A stretch of DNA of 64,000 bases. Origin: Escallonia rubra. Its lineage: Eukaryota; Streptophyta; Magnoliopsida; Escalloniales; Escalloniaceae. Position 1 is the stretch's first letter. Each line of letters starts with the position of its first letter. The notes under the pieces were generated by a model. The model did not search any database, was not told the DNA's origin, and saw nothing but the letters and a program-made list of their open reading frames with translations. The stretch spans positions 186,001-250,000 of the forward strand of contig JAVXUO010001343.1 in assembly GCA_033065855.1 (NCBI GenBank), written 5' to 3'. Of this stretch, positions 33,723 through 46,808 are shown piece after piece. The translations under genes were made by a program, and so were the position numbers.

Positions 33723-35020
33723 GGGTAAATTACACTAAACATCCCTGAGGTTTTACGTAATTATACTCCACTACCGCTATCTTTAAAAATTACACACCGT
33801 CCCCCCGAGGTTTGTACCCGCATTACACACAACTACACACATTTAACGGCAGGCCCAACTCCGTGAAAATATTCTTTGACACATCACTTTATGCAATTTT
33901 CATACCCAAAATACCCCCCCTTTGTCCTTTACTCAAACAAGGAGGGCATTTTGGTCAGAACAATTAAAAAAGGAATATTAGGGTTGAATCTAAAAGCTAA
34001 TGGGTTTCGCGGGCGGCGGCGCGACGCTGTTGCAGCTGCGATAAGAGGAAAGAAGAGGGGAGGGGGGCGCCGACGGGGGGAGGGACGCTGCCGGCGTGGG
34101 ATGCAGAAGGAATGGCAAATGGCTGTTGCGACTGCGGGGGGAGAGAAGAAGGAGGAAGGAAAAGGGGGGTCAGCATCGCCGACGAGGGGAAGGGCGCTGT
34201 CAGCGGAGAGTGAGACGCCAGTTTAAGATGCTGCAGGAAGGGCGAGGGGGCAAGGGACTGTTGCGACCACAGGGGACGAGGGGAGAGAAGAAGAAAGAAG
34301 AAGGGGGGTCAGCGTCGTCGATGGGGGAAGGGGCGCTGTCAGCGGAGAGTGAGGCGTGGCGCTGTTACAGCAGGAGGGGCAAGGGGCTATTGCGACCGTG
34401 GGGGACGAGGGGAGAGAAAAAAAAGGAAGAAGAGGGGTCAGCGTCACTGACAGGGGGATGGGCACTGTCAGCGGAGAGTGAGGCGCGGCGCTGTTGCAGT
34501 AAGAGGGGCGACGGGAGAAGGGGCTGTTGCGACCGCAGAGGACGAGGGGAGAGAAGAAGAAAGAAGAAGGGGGGTCGGCGTAGCCGACGGGGGGAAGGGT
34601 GTTGTCAGCAGAGAGTGAGGCACGACGCTGTTGTAGCAGGAGGGGCGACGGGGCAAGGGGCTTTTGCGACCGCGGGGGACGAGGGGAGAGAAGAAGATGC
34701 CGAAGGAAGGGGCGCTGCAGGGTGCCGGCGTAAGATGTCGAAGGAAGGGCGGCGGGGCAAGGGGCTGTTGCGGCCGTGGGGCTCGGGGGGAGAGAAGAAG
34801 AAGAAGGCAGAAACAGGGGAAGTCCCTCCAATAATTCCCAAAAACAAGTTTTCCCTCCAAAATTCCAAGAAAACAGTCTGAGGGGCATTCATGTCTTTTT
34901 GCATTGCACCATTAACACCGTAAGAGAAAAAGTTACTTTTTGAGCTGAGTGTAATTTTTAAAAATAGCGGTAGTGGAGTGTAATTACGTAAAATCTCAGG
35001 AGTGTTTAGTGTAATTTACC
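33723..35020. mobile_element. Mutator-like non-autonomous element with 72-bp TIRs
   Basis: The left end (33723-33795, starting GGGTAAATTACACTAAACA) and the right end (about 34949-35020) are inverted copies of each other over roughly 72 bases with a few mismatches. The flanks carry a 10-base direct repeat TTTGAAAGAA (33713-33722 and 35021-35030), which fits the 9-11 bp duplications of Mutator-like elements. The interior is GC-rich and tandemly repeated, unlike the AT-rich surroundings. No MURA-type transposase is visible. Confidence 0.85.
34135..34800. repeat. Purine-rich tandem array inside the Mutator-like element
   Basis: Four to five units of about 130-139 bases each contain GGGGAGAGAAGAAGAA, a GGGGTCAGCGTC-like segment, CTGTCAGCGGAGAGTGAG, and GGGGCAAGGGGCT...GCGACCG. 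CAGCGGAGAG or variants start at 34201, 34340, 34469 and 34606. Long frames on both strands result from this repeat and are unlikely to be genes. Confidence 0.8.
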
Positions 35021-35088
35021 TTTGAAAGAACTGTAGGAATAGATAGTACTCTAAATATTTAGACCACGATGATGAATATAAAGTAACA

Positions 35089-36269
35089 TTTTTTATTGAA
35101 GAGTGAAAATATATACTAAGATAAAATATGCCCAAATAAACAAGTAAAAGACTTACGAATGACATCTCAATCCGATAGAAATTGCAATAAAATAAAAGCC
35201 TACAACAACAATAACAAAATTAAGAACAATTAAAAAAAACATAAAAACCTACAAACAAATAAGACTAATTTTTTTTTTTAATGGAGATGCAATAACTAGC
35301 TAACTACTAAATATCAACCAACTAGAACAAGGTAAATACTAACTAAAAACAAGATAATACCAAATTAAATTAGCCAATCAAAAAAAACAAACAACACACA
35401 TTACACTGTCAGCCACCATTCCGAAGACCAGACACTACATCGTCGCCTTGATCCTCATGCACCCACGCCGACCCCAGAATCCCCTCCTTCTCCAGCCATC
35501 GCTCTGCTACCTAGCCCTGGTGTGCCTCAAACAACAACAATAGCTTGATTGTGGCTAAAGCCCTATCGGGATCTCCGTTTTCATAGTAGCTAGCTTGAGA
35601 AAGTCCAATAACCCGTCAGACCACCAACGTCCACCTACGACAACCATTGTCGTCACAACCTCGGTCAAAACAACCTAAATCAACAAACTACAAAAGGCAT
35701 AGACACTGCTCCACCTCCAATCGCAACCAACAAACCACCTAGGGCAAAGGGGAGAGGGATCAACAGGGGGGGGGGGGAAGGATTAACCTTAGAAGAAAAA
35801 ATCTAGCTTACACTCACCAATCCATCTCAAAACCACGGTAGTTATGCACCCATAACCCCGGTATAGAAAAAACCGACATCTAAAGACCAACACCACCTAA
35901 TCAAAGGACACTCTCGACGACAAATACCCTCTCATCCTTTGGCCACCATAATCCAACCAGGATGACCCCAATAGCTAAACCCAGATTCTAACTCCAACCA
36001 TTCACCGGCGCTGGAAAAATATGGATGACTACATCTAACTGAGTGCGATCCATCGCAATGACAACGGCCGTCTAGTTCAGCCACCAAGATCCCCAACAAA
36101 AACCATAAACTAATAAAGGTCTAATCTACCATGTTACCACTCATCGGGAAAATCGGCGGTGGTGACAGAGACGAAAGATTGAGAGACAGGGAACACTTCT
36201 CAAAAGAGAAGGCGAAGAGGTGTAAGAATCGCCTCTCTGGGCGACAAACTATATATGAGACCGATTGTC
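35089..36269 (-). mobile_element. Non-LTR retroelement on the minus strand, poly(A) at left
   Basis: The 14-base direct repeat AATATAAAGTAACA flanks the block (35075-35088 and 36270-36283). A T-run follows the left copy, so the element is inserted in minus orientation with its poly(A) at 35089. It is 1181 bp, contains an internal A-rich region and no recognised protein. Related sequence surrounds element D in the NPH3/BTB intron. Confidence 0.75.
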
Positions 36270-36283
36270 AATATAAAGTAACA

Positions 36284-37350
36284 TATTATTATATATATAT
36301 AGCATTTGCAGAAAAGACATTCGAAAAAACATAAAAGGTTTAGGGGAAAATGTATGTGCGCGAGGAAATTGCATGAGAGGCTGAAAATGGTTAGTCCAAA
36401 ATTTATGCACGCCGTTCTCTTTTCTGCACAACCAACTCAATATTCATGCTAAAAATCAAACCATCGTAGTCGTACAAAAAATTCTTTACCATATTGGAAA
36501 ACTGAAGAAATGCAGGAAAGCAGTATGGTGCACATATAAATTAGTTTCGCATTGTTACACTAACTTCAGTAATACACTCAATTCAAGCATTCGGAATATG
36601 GTTATTGTTAGAACCGTTACATACTTGCACAATCAGGGAACATTCTTTGTCGTAATCTCGTCTTATCACTATTATTATTATTATTATCATAATAATGACA
36701 ACTATAATAACTAATGCTATTATGTACTCGGGATAGTATATGGATTACGAAATAATAAAAGGGCGGAACCGCATCGGTTAGGAATTCAGGCCGACGTTGC
36801 TTACCATGTAACTGTGGTTCTTGATCGAGGGAACATTACAGGACCGGCCATGGGTGCATCTGGGGCTCAAATTTTAGCATACCAGTACTAGACTTAGTTT
36901 ACGCAGAGCTTAAGCTGCTCATTAAGCATTGCAATGTAACACGTGGAGAGGGGTCAAACACACACCTAACTACACAAGGTGTCCATTCGTATAAATCCAA
37001 CCATATAAGGATGACAGCGATTTTTTCGTACCGAAAATTATATCGACAGATACCCTCCACCTTACTCACCTCTGTATAATAAGAACATGATCAACATGTT
37101 GGATTACAGTTTGGACATGTAGGCCAACAAAGGAACATCTTCACCTTCTCTATGTGTACCATATATTCGTCTCGTTTGTATGTCATGCAAAAGTAATTAT
37201 GCACTCCTTGTAATGTATGATCGGACATAACAAAAACGAAAGAATGATCGAGAAAAATAGACGTGTTCCATCACAACTGAAATGTTGACCCGAGTTACCG
37301 GAAGACCAAGGTATCGAGTTACCGTGTTTGGCTTCAAAAGGAGTGGGTGC
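36284..37350. other. AT-rich spacer
   Basis: No gene was recognised. A short ATT trinucleotide repeat lies near 36671-36690. Confidence 0.5.
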
Positions 37351-37368
37351 CACATTATTGACTAGCTT

Positions 37369-37519
37369 TTTTTTTTTTGGAAATTTTCAGACTTGCATTA
37401 ATATCAAAGAAAAAGTACAGATAACAGTCTTGCCTAGAGTACCTTAAAACAGTAAATTACAAGAGGGGATATTACATAGTGAAGCTCGACAAAATACTCC
37501 CAAAAGAAAACTAGTAAAG
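37369..37519 (-). mobile_element. Short retro-insert with 18-bp target duplication
   Basis: CACATTATTGACTAGCTT occurs at 37351-37368 and 37520-37537. The 151-base insert starts with a T-run (minus-strand poly(A)) followed by TTGGAAATTTTCAGAC. The size suggests a 5'-truncated LINE or a SINE, and no tRNA-like boxes were recognised. Its polarity matches the retro-insert at 24.08 kb. Confidence 0.85.
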
Positions 37520-37537
37520 CACATTATTGACTAGCTT

Positions 37538-39069
37538 AAATAAGTTGTTTATGATTTTACTTTCCGTTGCATTATTGCTCAGGGGAAAAAAGGGATATAT
37601 CGTCCGGTGGCCAAAGCTACATTGGGATCAAGTGGAGCAATCGACCCTAATTGGCTAATTTTTTTATTTTACTCCAGTCCTGTTGAGTTTATACTCTATT
37701 AAGTGCATACACATTGGAATGTACTATATATTATCAATCAATAGTGAATAATACATTAACACATGTTGAAAAACCTAACAAACAACGATTTTCTTTATTT
37801 TCAATATATTTATTTCTACATTCTTATATACTTGTCGAAACTTTCTTTTGTTGCGAAAAAAATTGATATTTTATCATTAATGCACATTTTTAGCGTCAAA
37901 CGAGGTATAACAGGGTGTGAGAATAAATTTTTTTGTTTTCAAGTTAATTGCTATGGGAGAAGCATGTATTTTTGTTGCGATCAGTTTTAAACGAAAGACA
38001 GTGAAACGTTGAATTATCCACTCATCAAAATCAAGCTTCTTTTCCACCCTAATTGGTAAGTTAGTCCATGATTTAATTTGACGGTGTTATAAGAAAGCTC
38101 CAAAATATAGAGTGATAGTATGATCGTTCTTTTGAGAGTATGAACATAGAGTTGCAAGAAGTCAATTTCGTTAACTCTAGTTCAGATGTGTATTCACTAC
38201 GATAATAATCAAAGCATTTTCTTCTGTGATAAATTAAGATATGTATCATGGTTATTAGCGGAATCATTTACTTTATATGACAAAATAGGAACTCGGTTGA
38301 AACAACAAAATATCCAATCCCGCTTTGAACAACGACCACGAGAAATCAAAGAAACTCTCGATGAATATTCTCCTACTAATCTCGCATCTCAACTAAATAT
38401 GACAAATTATTCATGGTATTCGATGCTGCTGCAATACATGTAAGCATGAAAATTTTGACCCTCCAAGCACAAAAATTCTTACTCCGCCGTTGATACGACG
38501 CACGCACGATATATAAATCCACCGGAGTGAGTTTTTTTTTAGTGTTTATCATACACGCATTTCCCGTTGTAATAAGAATTTTTTTCTTTTTTTGGTCCGA
38601 GAACATGTTGCAATAACATCACCGACAACTTAAAGCCAAGATATATTGACTATTGTACAAAGGGGATAACTTGTGCTCTGAAATTGAATCCGATCAGAAA
38701 ACACGACACGACACGACAATGGCTTGCACAAAATGTGGCCAATTTGGCCGAGCCCCACCCGCCTTTTCTTAATTAATTTGATAATAATATTTATTATGTC
38801 GCGGCCATGAGCTCTCCCACCCTCCATTGAAGTACAGCAGAGCTCCGAGAGGAATCACTAGAATCACTCGGGATGGATACTGTCGCCACTCCCCGTCCGA
38901 TTAATATGCACCGGTGGTGCTTTGTTTAGCTGTACACGTTCTAAATAACCGAAGCCGTTACCTCGTGGCGTCAACCCGCATCTCGCGCATTCTGGCATTA
39001 AAGGCCTCAGCTCTTCCCTCTGCTGTCTATGATTTGCGCGGCAATTCTTCTCCACCGTCCGTCGCGAAG
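37538..39069. other. Spacer and APS kinase 5' region
   Basis: AT-rich intergenic DNA. The reading frame of the APS kinase extends upstream to an ATG at 38914, so that region is open but probably 5' UTR or promoter. A short CACGA run lies at 38702-38717. Confidence 0.5.
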
Positions 39070-42000
39070 ATGATTGCTGCCGGACGCGGATCCCTCGCTT
39101 GCTGTCCGCCTCCGGAATCTGGCTCCTTGTCGGCCTCCTCGCCGGCTGCCTTAGGGTTTACAAGTTTGTCCGTGCCGAGTTGTAAACGAAAATGCTCTGT
39201 AGTTCTGCGTGCCGGAGCTGGATCGAACGGTTTGGAGCCTTCCAGAACGCCGTGCATTAACGGCAAATCCGACGGTGGATGCGATTCGAACGGCGACGTG
39301 TCGGTGAATCGTTCTGACGGTAAATTTGAACTGAAATTTATCTTCAGGTTGTTATGGAGTGATACTTATGTATATACTGTATATTCTTACGAACATACCT
39401 ATTTATTGGAATATCCTAATATTTCTACATTTCCGTTTTCGTTTGGTAACTATTACAATGAATATTCTGACGTTTCTACTGTTGACTTTTAAAATAACAT
39501 CTTTTGTGCCCTTTATATTGAGATTACGCTAGATAATATCGAGCACGTATCTGGCGTTCAATTGCACGTTGTTTTGGTTTTAATTTTCAGCTGATTGTCT
39601 GAGTAGGTACAAATCTTCGCCAGATCACTATGAATGGAAAATCCACGAATGTAGTTTGGCATAAGTGTTCCGTGGAGAAAGTTGACCGGCAAGAGTTGCT
39701 TCAGCAAAGAGGTTGTGTCATTTGGATCACGGGTCTTAGTGGTTCAGGTTTGTGTTCGAAACTCTAGATTGGCAACTCCAATTATCACTTAAACAGTTGT
39801 TGTGCCCGTCTTGTGGTTATTCCTTTAGATTTCAACGCGAGGCAGATGTTGTGATTGCCAATTGATACTAACTTACCTGATTTGAGATGCTCCTAGTTTG
39901 ATTATCAATTGATGTTACAACGATGCATCGTGGTTTCTGCTATCATTTAGGCCTCTGCTGTGTACTACCAGTTTGAGACCTTAGGTGGAAGCTATGCTAT
40001 TGGGTTATGGACATAAAAACCTGCACTGATAGTAGATTTGCAGCCCAATTGTGTTGAGCAGCTTGAAGATGGTAGCTAAAAAAATTCCTTGAAGAAAGAC
40101 TTTTTTGCAAAACTTTTGTCACGTTCTGCCATTTTTTTTCCCTTATTCCCTTTTCCTCCTGCCGTTGTACTCTCTAATGGAGGTTGTGATCTTCCTATAT
40201 TACTTGTCTACTATTAACTAGACAATATCTACTTGTAGTGTTTTTGTAAACACTTATGTTCCTCCCCCCCCTCCCGCAGGGCCGCATTTTCTCTTTGTTT
40301 TTCTTTACATTGCTCGCTTCTTTCCCTTCCATTATTAAGGGGATCTCGATCGTCCGTGTCAAAGATGTTAATTATGGAGTGCACGTTATTCCTTTATTAC
40401 TTGAATAAATGGGGTGAGAAAAAGTAGAAAATTGGAAACCATACAGTAAAAGAATCCATTATGGAGCCCACTGAAAATATTTTATATTGATTTTAAAGTG
40501 TAACTTAGGTATGTCCAGACTCCCTTTGCCTTCTTTTTGTTTACTCATTTAGTACACATGTATATATACTTATATATCAGATCGATCAATTCGCACTTGG
40601 TGTAAAAGATTGCTGTCTTTAAACAAGAAATCCGAGTATCAATTCGCATATTGTGTAAAGGAATTGCTGTCTTTAAACATGAGTTGTTGCTATGTATATC
40701 TGGCAAGGATAATTTCTTTGTTCTCTAACTGGAACTGAAGTTGTGCATGTAAGTGAAGCAATCGACAATCATGCCAGATGCTTGGGTGTACTTAGGGTCT
40801 ACGTTGGTTATATTGGGAAAGACAAAAGTTGATAAAGTCTCCTAAGAAGCTGTATGAAAGTGATAAAATTTCATGAGCTGGCAGAAAAAGAATTGTTTAT
40901 GGATGATTATTTTGGCAGTAGGAGGATTATATGGATGCTGTGAAGTGTGAGCGATATCAGTATCGAGCTACATGATGCTATGAACTTACAAAACATAGGC
41001 GATGATGGACAAATAGGAAAATATTGTATAACAAAGATGTGATCGCCGTTGAAGTTCATGATGATACTAACTAGGAAGACAATAATAATCTTGAGAGCAC
41101 TGGGTCCTCTGTCAAGATAAAGAACTTGTACCACACACGTGCATGGTCTGTCTAAAGCTCTACAATTACAAGATTCCAGGTGGTTCTTCTAAGGTGGTAT
41201 ATGGGAGCATGAACAAATGGACTTGCTTGATATGATGTTACATGACCAGGATAGTGTACCTAGTTCTCCCTCTTATCTGTATTCCGCTCTTTTTCTGTTC
41301 CTTAGTTCCTTGTTTCCTCGATCCTTTGCGGGTGATGATGCAACTGGGCACATCAGAAAGTGCGGTTGATGAATAAACCTTCTTCTGCATTTTAAAAGAT
41401 GTATATGATGGGTGACTGGGTCTTTTTGGTTTTTCAAATCTATAGATTAATTGAGGATATGCTAGCTTTTTATAAGAATTTTATAATGAGATAATAATTG
41501 ATTTGTTTAGAGGAAGAAGTGTTGTTCAAGACCTTGGAATGTAGTGCATCGGAAGAAAGCAAAAGGATTCGGCACTGCAAAACTTTACAGTTTGGCACTC
41601 CGGCTGTCTACCTAATGCAACTTCCTTCAAGTTTGGTTCCTCTGTTTGTAGGTAGTTTAGTTGTGTAATTTACGTGACAGATTGGTTGTAACACTAAGAG
41701 TAACAACATAAAGTTCTGGATGACAACAAGGTGTTAACTCACTAGTATTCAAGTTGACCACAGATTGATTTTATGGTTGCTGTTATCTCTAGTTTGATCT
41801 TTCGATCGGAAGGGAAGTACACAAGTATGAATGACGACAAACTTCTGGAAAAAAATGAGCATTTCAAAGTGCGCTACTTGTTTATCCGATATGAATCAGA
41901 TTGGTCACACGATTTTAAAAGTTTCAGTGGATTTCATTGGAATATGGTTTTTCTTTCATCACTGTCTTGCTTTTTTCTTTTTTGACCCCCTGAGCTCTTC

Positions 42001-43927
42001 ATGTAGTAAGACCTTGACTTTTGAATTCAGGAAAGAGCACTTTAGCTTGTGCTTTGAGTCGAGCCTTGCACGCTAGAGGAAAACTGACCTACGTCCTTGA
42101 TGGAGACAATGTTCGGCATGGTTTAAACCGTGATCTTAGCTTTAAAACAGAAGATCGTGCAGAGAACATCAGGAGAATTGGTGGGCTTTGTTCTTGTTGC
42201 TCTTTATTTTTATCATTTCCAATAGCTTTATTCTATTCTGAAGCAATTGCATCCATGTATATTCATGACATATAGGGGAAGTAGCAAAGCTATTCGCCGA
42301 TGCTGGAGTTATATGCATTGCCAGCTTGATATCTCCTTACAGAAAAGACCGAGACGCCTGCCGTGGTTTATTGCCAAAAGGAGAATTTGTTGAGGTTGGT
42401 CATCAATCATTATGCTTGTGAGAATTTTACCTGTTGGTAGACAGTAGGAAATGATTTAGCAAACAAATGTCTATTTGATTTTAGTGATTCATATGACATG
42501 GCTTACAATTGGCAGGTATTCATGGATGTGCCTCTCCAAGTGTGCGAGGCAAGGGACTCTAAGGGCTTGTACAAGCTTGCACGTGCTGGGAAAATTAAAG
42601 GTATCGTGATATAGCTAGAAATCTATTTGGTGGTCCTTTTCCTTTCCTCCTTTGTTTTAGTATCCGATCTTGATCACATCAATGATCAAACACAGGCGCC
42701 TCAGAAATTCTGGGCATTGCCATCTCCACATACTGATCTGTTCTCCATATACATATTCTGGTTATTGGCTTTAACCTGGCAACATTTAATACCTAATTAA
42801 TTCTGTGGATGTGAAATTGTTAATTCATCAGTATGTCCGCTTCGAAACAAAGTTCAAGGACTACAGAACAACCTTTCATCACGACTATGACTGTTTTCCC
42901 CCACCCCCCTTATAGCACACTTATGTCGTGAGCTGATTCCACAGTTGCCGTGAATAGATGCAATACTTCTTTTCTTCTCTCTGTTTGCCTTGAGGTATTA
43001 GGGCCAGTTTGCTAGTCCCTCAACTTTGAATTGGTTCATTCACTTTTTTGTTTTAGCTTGGAATTACAATGGTAAATGGAGCCATTTTGAAGCATTGATA
43101 TCATAAAAATAAGCTTTAAATTCTCTTGCTTGGTAATTTCAAAGAAGTCATAAAATGAGTCCATCATAAAAACTGGGAATGCACTCCTAGCTCATCCTCG
43201 TTAGCCCAAAAAGCGGGAGGGTATGAGCATATTATGGAGTGAGTGAATAACTCGATAGAGTTTTACTAAAAAGTGGATGGTTTCATTTCCTTTTCCCATC
43301 AATGGCTTCTCTAAAGTATCTGGATTTTAAACTAAATTGCCAATAACGGGCGGAGGAGACAATTCATGTTTGCGGGACAGTCAAACTGTCTCCTAGTTCT
43401 TAGTTTGACTGTGTTGGTAATACTATGCAATTTTCCAGGTTTTACTGGGATTGACGATCCATATGAGCCACCGTTGAATTCCGAGGTATGCTTTGTCAAA
43501 CATATCCAGGCATAGATATGCCCCTGACACATATAGTGAAGCTCCTGAAATTGTGCAACTAAAGAGGATGATGAATATATGGAGTACTGCCTGGCGAGAA
43601 CTAAGCATCTTTTGCTTTTATGAGCAAAAGGAGGGTTCTTTTGTTTTTGCAGTAATGAACTGAGAAGTTCGGTTAATCGATTTCTTAAACATGCATTCAT
43701 CTGGTCTCAAGTAATCTACACCTCTTTAAGATCAATGAATTGCATTGCTTTGAGATTAATCTCATATTCAATCAGGCAATACTTAGATCTTTCTTCATTA
43801 TCATTAAGTGTCTGAATTCCATTTACAGATAATACTTCACCAGAAGGGAGAGGCCTGTCCGTCTCCTTGTGATATGGCTGAGAAAGTAATCTCCTATTTG
43901 GAGTTGAATGGGTACCTGAAGGCATAG
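39070..43927 (+). CDS. APK: Adenylyl-sulfate (APS) kinase, plastid type
   Basis: The enzyme phosphorylates adenosine 5'-phosphosulfate with ATP to give PAPS, the sulfate donor for sulfation of glucosinolates, peptides and flavonoids. Seven exons join in phase: 39070-39319, 39607-39747, 42031-42180, 42276-42394, 42516-42600, 43439-43485 and 43829-43927, giving 296 residues. The first about 90 residues are Ser/Ala-rich with few acids, as in a chloroplast transit peptide. The P-loop GLSGSGKS spans residues 126-133 across the exon 2/3 junction, followed by [15 protein letters not shown] (from 154) and [11 protein letters not shown]. Cys104 and Cys137 match in spacing the Cys86-Cys119 redox pair of Arabidopsis APK1, suggesting thiol regulation. 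ATG at 39070 is chosen because MIAAG matches APK1; an upstream in-frame ATG at 38914 would add 52 residues. Confidence 0.95.
39748..42030 (+). other. Intron 2 of the APS kinase gene
   Basis: A 2.28-kb AT-rich intron splitting the P-loop glycine codon. No coding sequence or dated insertion was recognised. Confidence 0.8.
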
Positions 43928-46079
43928 TTTCCGTGTTTTGCCAGACACCCATGTTGCAAAAGCTCGTAATTGTGTGCTGCACTTAGGAAATCATGTGTTT
44001 CCTTTGGTCGTGCTTCAATCATGTTAATATAAATTAATTGATCGATTAATTTATCGCCGTCTTCGTGAAGGTTGCTCCATGCTTGGATATCAATAAGTGA
44101 GCTGGAATTATGGATTTGGTATTTTCGTCAAATTTGTTTTAGTGTCTCGCAATTTTCATCATAAAATAAATGTTCCTTGTTCGCACCTGTAATGAAGCCA
44201 ATCGTATACGTAAAGTTCTGCTCAAGTAATAAAGCCTATTGACGGCTTTGATATGCTCTTCGTTAAGCACATGCTGGAGTTGGCATGGAGGGGCTCCTGT
44301 AGCTGCTGTGAGGACTAGCCGATTTCTATAATCCTCCTGGAGGTGTATTGGTGCATCCCTCTGTGGGATTTTCATTTTAATTGTGTTTCTTTTCGTGTTT
44401 TAATGTTCATCTGTACTTAGCTCCTGGTGCCCTCGGTGGCCTTAGAATGTTTTGCTTGTTTATAAAACAGCCACCAAATTGTAATATTTTGCATCCTCAT
44501 ATAAGCATTAATTATATAGCTTGAATCAAATGGTACTTCTCGAGATGTTTCTATTTTTGTCGATGATTTCTAGTCGAAAATGCTTGTAACTCATTGTAAA
44601 GTGTGAGAACGTGCAGGAAGCTGACCGTGTTGCCCTCTTGGTGCATATTTAAAACACTCGAGTGCCTTGACCTTATGAATTACACGCATCAATTTGCCAA
44701 AAGAGTCTTTTCAGCAATGGATGCTGTTACTGTATATCCTTTCGAATGCTCCTCCGGTTAGGCTGTGCTTTATATTTTTCGTTGTTCCTGCTCTCTTTTA
44801 TGTTTACTTTCGACCCAAAATTAAAAAGAAAAAGTTGCCATCAACGTAAACATGCAGTCTGTTTTGGTTGGAACTTGGCCTGTTGGACGTGATCAATTGT
44901 CATTGTGGTCATTTTCTTAGCTTGTCGTGCCCATCTCAAAAGATGGACAGTGATGTATAATTAGTGTTCTTAGGTGCATGCAATTTCAGATTAAGGTAGC
45001 TTTGAAGTTTACTTCATATAAAACCTGGTCAAGGGTCCAGATAAAGGAAGTTCTGTGCCTTTAAAAATAACCTGGAATAAGTTGATTCACGTTGCACACA
45101 AGTGGAAAATTCTTCTTAGAACTGAATTGATGGCAAAATTTCTCCTCAGACAGACGACATGAGTTGCAAAGTACTACCTTTCAAAAGACGATCTGTTTAC
45201 TTTTATTGTACTAAGTTTCTACTTCTTGAAAGAGTCAAAGTGAAAAGGAAAAATAAAATAAAATCATCAAGGTGGTTCTTGACATTACTTTTTATGTCAG
45301 TAACATAGATGAATCAGACGGGACGGCTTGTAAAACTCCCTTCATAAACGATGAAAAAAAGGGGGTGATTTCCTTAATGTCATGGTTTGAAGATTTTGCT
45401 AGTAATTTCATTATGGGGACATTCTGAAATCGTGGCACAGTATGAGTTGTTTTCGAGTAAAGCCTTTATGCCAAGTCCATAATAACAAAGGCGTGACTAG
45501 AAAGCGAATTTAGTGGCCGGTTATCATATCATGGTTCTGCGTCGCGTCGCGAGAAATCTTCCGTTGTAATCATGTGATCCAAACACTGGATAACAGGATA
45601 AGGTTAGAGAATGACAATAACTTGACCCATCAATTCAGTTCTCTTGCCATTCTGAAGATGAAATCCCTTTTAACCACTCCATAGGAATATAGTTCATCAT
45701 CAGGATCTTATGGTACAAACTGCAAGCTTTTCCAGCCTTTTGGCTAACTCTTTCAACTCAATTCTGGTACCATTTAATTGAACCACAGTTGAATAAAAAC
45801 ATAAAGGGATAATTCTATTTTATTCCTTTGTAGTTTACCACTTTTTTTATTTTTTATTTCAGTCCTTATTGTTCAAAAAAGAAAAAAATATTCCTTGAAA
45901 CCAGTACTTCTACTATTCATTGTCATCAAATAAGCCCCTCTGTTAGCTTCTCCTGTCCAAAATCACCACGTAACAAACAGACACGTGGTCTATTTTTAAA
46001 GTGTATTTCTGTCAAGTCATGTGAAATGATGGGAAAATTTATTAGGGGAAAAGAATAAACACTACCATGATAAACTACC
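43928..46079. other. APS kinase 3' UTR and spacer
   Basis: AT-rich sequence with no supported gene. Confidence 0.5.
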
Positions 46080-46080
46080 G

Positions 46081-46446
46081 CCAACCACCACCATCAAAAC
46101 CCTAAAACCTCATCCAATCTCCTCACCACCATCAATGCCTTTTCCAACAGAGTCGCCGAAAAACACTACTAGTGCAGCAGGGCAGCAATACCACCAAAAC
46201 ATGCCACCACCGCCACACTACTACTATTGGACCTAACAGCACCAGTGATGCCGTTACCGCCGTCGCCGCCAACCACCACCATCAAAACCCTAAAATCTCG
46301 TCCAATATCCCCACCACAATCAATGTCGTTTCCAACGGAGTAGCCAGGAAACACTACTAGTGCAGCACGGCAGCACCCAATACCACCAACACGTGCCACC
46401 ACCGCCTCACCACTACTATTGGACCCAACACCACCACCGGGGGAAC
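46081..46446. repeat. Two-copy tandem repeat, about 188-bp period, CCA-rich
   Basis: CCAACCACCACCATCAAAAC begins at 46081 and again at 46269. Both copies continue with CCTAAAA, TCCAAT, a CATCAATG/CAATCAATG stretch, AACACTACTAGTGCAGCA and CCACCACCGCC. The copies differ by roughly 10 percent by eye. Confidence 0.85.
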
Positions 46447-46808
46447 TAAAACACCCGATTCTACCTTCCTCTCCATGTCGGTGTCATCAATGTTCAGATC
46501 TGTGGCTTTCCTGTGGAAGTTTTAGGATAGTTCTCTTCATTCCGTCGACCATGGTAAATTGAAGTAGGAACCAAAATCCAGGCGAGTATTTTGAGAACAT
46601 GAAAGAAAATTGGTGGTGGTCAAAGAAGGACGGTGCTTGGCAGATGGTGGATGTTGGACCGTGTTAGACTTGGCTTAAGAAAATGTATAGGGCATTTGAA
46701 AACGTGTTGGACAAAAATACCCAAAAAAAAGTTATCATGTACGTGCATGTCACGTGATAAAAATACTAACAGAAAGACTTAATTAATGACGAAGCATAGT
46801 ATGTATAA

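Noticed and set aside
34096..34888. Frames of 261 (+) and 221 (-) codons
   Set aside because: Both come from the same tandem array, have no known domain and low complexity. Not called as genes, but flagged as a finding.
38914..39069. Upstream in-frame extension of the APS kinase
   Set aside because: The MIAAG start matches plant APK1, and the added 52 residues resemble no known extension.
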